Of a stretch of DNA of 13,083 bases, positions 11,054 through 13,083 are shown in pieces. How positions within the stretch are numbered: position 1 is the first letter of the stretch; each line of letters begins with the position of its first letter. A model generated the notes under the pieces. It was not told where the DNA came from and did not search any database. It was given only the letters and a program-made list of their open reading frames with translations. The position numbers were made by a program, and so were the translations under genes. Origin of the DNA: Aquifex sp. (lineage in GTDB: Bacteria; Aquificota; Aquificia; Aquificales; Aquificaceae); assembly GCA_015487405.1 (NCBI GenBank), contig WFPV01000032.1:1-13083 (forward strand), in the 5' to 3' direction.

Positions 11054-13011
11054 TAATAATGAAGGAGCACGCTCTTGCTTTACTTGCTGTAAAAGAAGCT
11101 CTGAGAAAAGGCGAACCAACTTACAAAGTCAAGGAAAAGACCCGCGAAGAGGAGGTTTTCATTGAGCTGGAAGCTCAGAATTTGGTCAGGTTAAAAAATC
11201 CCCTTGAGTGCGTTCTAACCTACTGGGGAGAGGCGCTCGTTAGTCTCCTCCACGAAATGATAGATAAAGGCTACATTCCCCACCCTGAAACTTGGGACGA
11301 GCACTTCAGGTGGATCGGCTCAGAAATAATAAGCATGATTTACTCCACCATAGTGAACGACGGAAGAGCGGGAGAGAAGATAGAGCATGCCCTCGCGGAG
11401 AGAGGATTCCTTGAAGAGAAAGAAATTCCCAAGAAAGGAAAGATAAAGACCGTAAACGATTACGCGAAGCGTATTTATGAAATTTACGAAGAGATAACTC
11501 CAAGGCTTGAGATATCCAAGGAACTTGCGGAATACATCAGGAAAATGCCTCCGGGACCCGCGGAAAAGAGCATGCTCCCGGAAGGAAAACACTTCCCCTT
11601 ACTCCTTGAGTCTATGAGATTGATAGCCTTCTCCGTTCCAAACTCCGACGTTTACGCACTCACCGGGCTGGGACAGGCTGTAGAGCAAGCTTTAAGGCTC
11701 ATGCCTCTCAGCTTAGAAACCGTCATCTCTGAAGACATTTTAGAGGACTTCATCCTCGCACTTGACGAAGGAATAGAAAAACTTCCTGAAGCGGGACAGG
11801 AGGTTTTATTTGCCCTCGGACTCTTTGACGATAAGGGAAATCTACTACCTCCTGGAGAGAAGCTCTTAGAGGTTTATAGACTCTGGAAGAAGGGACAGTA
11901 CGGCTTTCACAGAACTTTCAACTTAGAGGTGTTCGAAGAAGAAATACTCAAAACGATAGACAAACTTCTCAAGAAACACCAAGAGCAAGCCGGACCTCTA
12001 CCTACCAAAGATGAAATCGTAAGTGAGATGTTCTTAAGACCCCTCAAAGAGTATAAGCACCTGCTTGGTTTCTACGGAAGGCGTATAAACCAAGACTTTA
12101 ATTACAAAAAGAAAGAAGAGATAAAGAAGAAGTTTGAAGAGCTCAAAACCGTTGAGGATCTCTTTAAGCACTTCTACGAAAAGGGCGGAAAGTGGCACAA
12201 GAAGATGATGGATTTAGTAAGCGAAGCCCTCTACTCCTTAGAAAGCTTTGACCTCATAACCACAGAGCTAACCGATAAGGGAGAACTCTACTACGTTCCC
12301 ACGGAGCACGGAAAGAAAGTCTTAGAAGACCTTGAAAGACACGGAATAAGGGATATCTCAGCCACGGGAGTAAAGGCGATAACCATAACCAAGCGGGAGT
12401 TCTTCGCTCCCAACTACGAGTGGTATAAGCAAGCTGTTGAGGAGACCCTCGTAAGTGCGGGAGCGCCCACCGACAGTGGAAGGCTATATTCTGAACTCGC
12501 CTACAAGATAAAGAGAAAGCCCCACCTAACGAGATTTGAGCTGATGGTTCTCCACAAGATACCGAAAGCTGGAATGTTCCTGAGTGAGCTTTTCAACGAG
12601 TTTGACGAAGTCCTGAAAGAAGAAGTTCACCTCGCGGTAGAAAAGCTCCAGGCGAGGGGCTTTTTAGACGTCCTTCCAAACGAGGGACTCGTTTTAACGA
12701 AGGCTGGAGAGCTCATAAAGGAAGCAGTTTCCTCCGTGCCCGAAGGGCTTTCAAATCCCGTAAACCCCTTCATGTTCCGTATAGTTGAGGCGATAGCCAA
12801 AGTAGGTAATCTCTACGTAAAAGAGGAGAAAGTTAGAATCCTTCCTAAGCAGTTTGAAGAAGTAGAAAAGATGACCGGGCTGGACCACGACACTTTCCTC
12901 AACGAACTTTCCCTCCTCAGACTTATCGGAATACTCGGACAGAACTCCCTCCACAAATCTGGATTGGCGCTCATAAAAGCGGTGGAAGAAATACAAAAAG
13001 AGCCCGTTTAA
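11050..13011 (+). CDS. DUF505-family protein with repeated winged-helix-like units
   Basis: The 653-residue soluble protein resembles the DUF505 family, which I recall from Aquifex and methanogenic archaea and whose function is unknown. A short motif typical of the wing end of winged-helix domains recurs about six times: LTYWGEALV (56-64), LTGLGQAV (204-211), LPPGEKLL (266-273), PTEHGKKVL (417-425), LTKAGELI (549-556) and LHKSGLALI (634-642). Several copies are preceded by a helix-turn-helix-like stretch, clearest at 494-556 (HLAVEKLQARGFLDVL). This suggests a string of winged-helix modules binding nucleic acid or protein partners. No catalytic motif or membrane segment is seen. The ATG at 11050 has AGGAGG 6 nt upstream and overlaps the previous stop as ATGA; a second ATG at 11059 is less well placed. 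It is the last gene of the cluster. Confidence 0.8.
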   Translation: MIIMKEHALALLAVKEALRKGEPTYKVKEKTREEEVFIELEAQNLVRLKNPLECVLTYWGEALVSLLHEMIDKGYIPHPETWDEHFRWIGSEIISMIYSTIVNDGRAGEKIEHALAERGFLEEKEIPKKGKIKTVNDYAKRIYEIYEEITPRLEISKELAEYIRKMPPGPAEKSMLPEGKHFPLLLESMRLIAFSVPNSDVYALTGLGQAVEQALRLMPLSLETVISEDILEDFILALDEGIEKLPEAGQEVLFALGLFDDKGNLLPPGEKLLEVYRLWKKGQYGFHRTFNLEVFEEEILKTIDKLLKKHQEQAGPLPTKDEIVSEMFLRPLKEYKHLLGFYGRRINQDFNYKKKEEIKKKFEELKTVEDLFKHFYEKGGKWHKKMMDLVSEALYSLESFDLITTELTDKGELYYVPTEHGKKVLEDLERHGIRDISATGVKAITITKREFFAPNYEWYKQAVEETLVSAGAPTDSGRLYSELAYKIKRKPHLTRFELMVLHKIPKAGMFLSELFNEFDEVLKEEVHLAVEKLQARGFLDVLPNEGLVLTKAGELIKEAVSSVPEGLSNPVNPFMFRIVEAIAKVGNLYVKEEKVRILPKQFEEVEKMTGLDHDTFLNELSLLRLIGILGQNSLHKSGLALIKAVEEIQKEPV

Positions 13012-13033
13012 GGCTATTTCCTTTCTTTTTTCC
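13001..13033 (+). terminator. Weak possible terminator after the DUF505 gene
   Basis: AGCC (13001-13004) and GGCT (13012-13015) can pair around a 7-nt loop that includes the DUF505 stop codon. They are followed by the pyrimidine-rich ATTTCCTTTCTTTTTTCC. The 4-bp stem is short for a hyperthermophile, so this may only be a T-rich end. Confidence 0.28.
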
Positions 13034-13048
13034 TTTAAAATCCTTTTT

Positions 13049-13083
13049 ATGGACGTTTATGAGATTTTAGAAAAGTTCCCTGA
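13049..13083 (+). CDS. Start of a possible downstream gene (truncated by the window)
   Basis: An ATG at 13049 opens a frame reading MDVYEILEKFP and stays open to the window edge, so only eleven full codons are visible. It lies 37 nt after the DUF505 stop on the same strand. There is no Shine-Dalgarno sequence. A TAAAAT at 13036-13041 just upstream could be a -10 box giving a very short or absent leader. The product cannot be identified from so little sequence. Confidence 0.35.
   Translation, partial: MDVYEILEKFP

Noticed and set aside
1..13083. CRISPR array, tRNA, rRNA or insertion sequence
   Set aside because: No spaced direct repeats, cloverleaf-like segments, rRNA stretches or transposase frames were noticed on reading both strands. 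The RAMP-like gene prompted a specific look for repeats, and none were found.

Overview
The window looks like chromosome of a hyperthermophilic Aquificales bacterium, most likely Aquifex aeolicus or a very close relative. The proteins are rich in Lys, Glu, Ile and Tyr. The cytochrome bc1 genes are of the Aquifex/epsilonproteobacterial kind. hisB stands alone away from other his genes, as is known for the scattered biosynthetic genes of Aquifex. Archaeal-like genes (a prefoldin alpha class subunit and a DUF505 protein) sit in a bacterial background. The organism is inferred from recognition; no search was run.

Layout. Positions 1-1002 (+) hold the tail of a TrmA/RlmD-type RNA uracil methyltransferase and a complete beta-hydroxyacid dehydrogenase. 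Positions 999-3176 (-) hold a tight three-gene run: a YraN-family nuclease-like protein, a soluble CBS / degenerate GGDEF-like / Cache-like sensor, and hisB. Positions 3224-5741 (-) hold the petA-petB-petC operon (Rieske protein, cytochrome b, cytochrome c1), closed by a strong intrinsic terminator at about 3188-3212. Positions 5852-7705 (-) hold mnmG for tRNA wobble-uridine modification. Positions 7706-7883 form a divergent intergenic region with promoter-like hexamers and a perfect 7-4-7 dyad. Positions 7884-13011 (+) hold a seven-gene cluster in which every junction overlaps by 4 or 8 nt. A new gene may begin at 13049.

The respiratory genes build a complex III. The Rieske protein lacks the serine that raises cluster potential, and cytochrome b has 14 residues between the helix D heme ligands. 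Both fit a low-potential (naphthoquinone) chain.

The plus-strand cluster is the unusual part. It encodes an archaeal-type prefoldin alpha-like chaperone, a membrane-anchored beta-rich protein, a polytopic membrane protein, an unrecognised soluble protein, a protein that reads to me like a divergent Csm5-type RAMP with no CRISPR array or cas genes in view, a small helical protein that may be a short prefoldin-beta-like partner, and a DUF505 protein that seems built from repeated winged-helix-like units. The gapless coupling argues that they act together. Their joint function is not known to me. The RAMP-like and prefoldin-beta-like readings are motif-level inferences that need profile searches.

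Several starts were reset from the ribosome-binding sites: cytochrome c1 at 3946, the CBS protein at 2863, prefoldin at 7884, and a TTG start for hisB at 1577. No tRNA, rRNA, insertion sequence or CRISPR array was seen.
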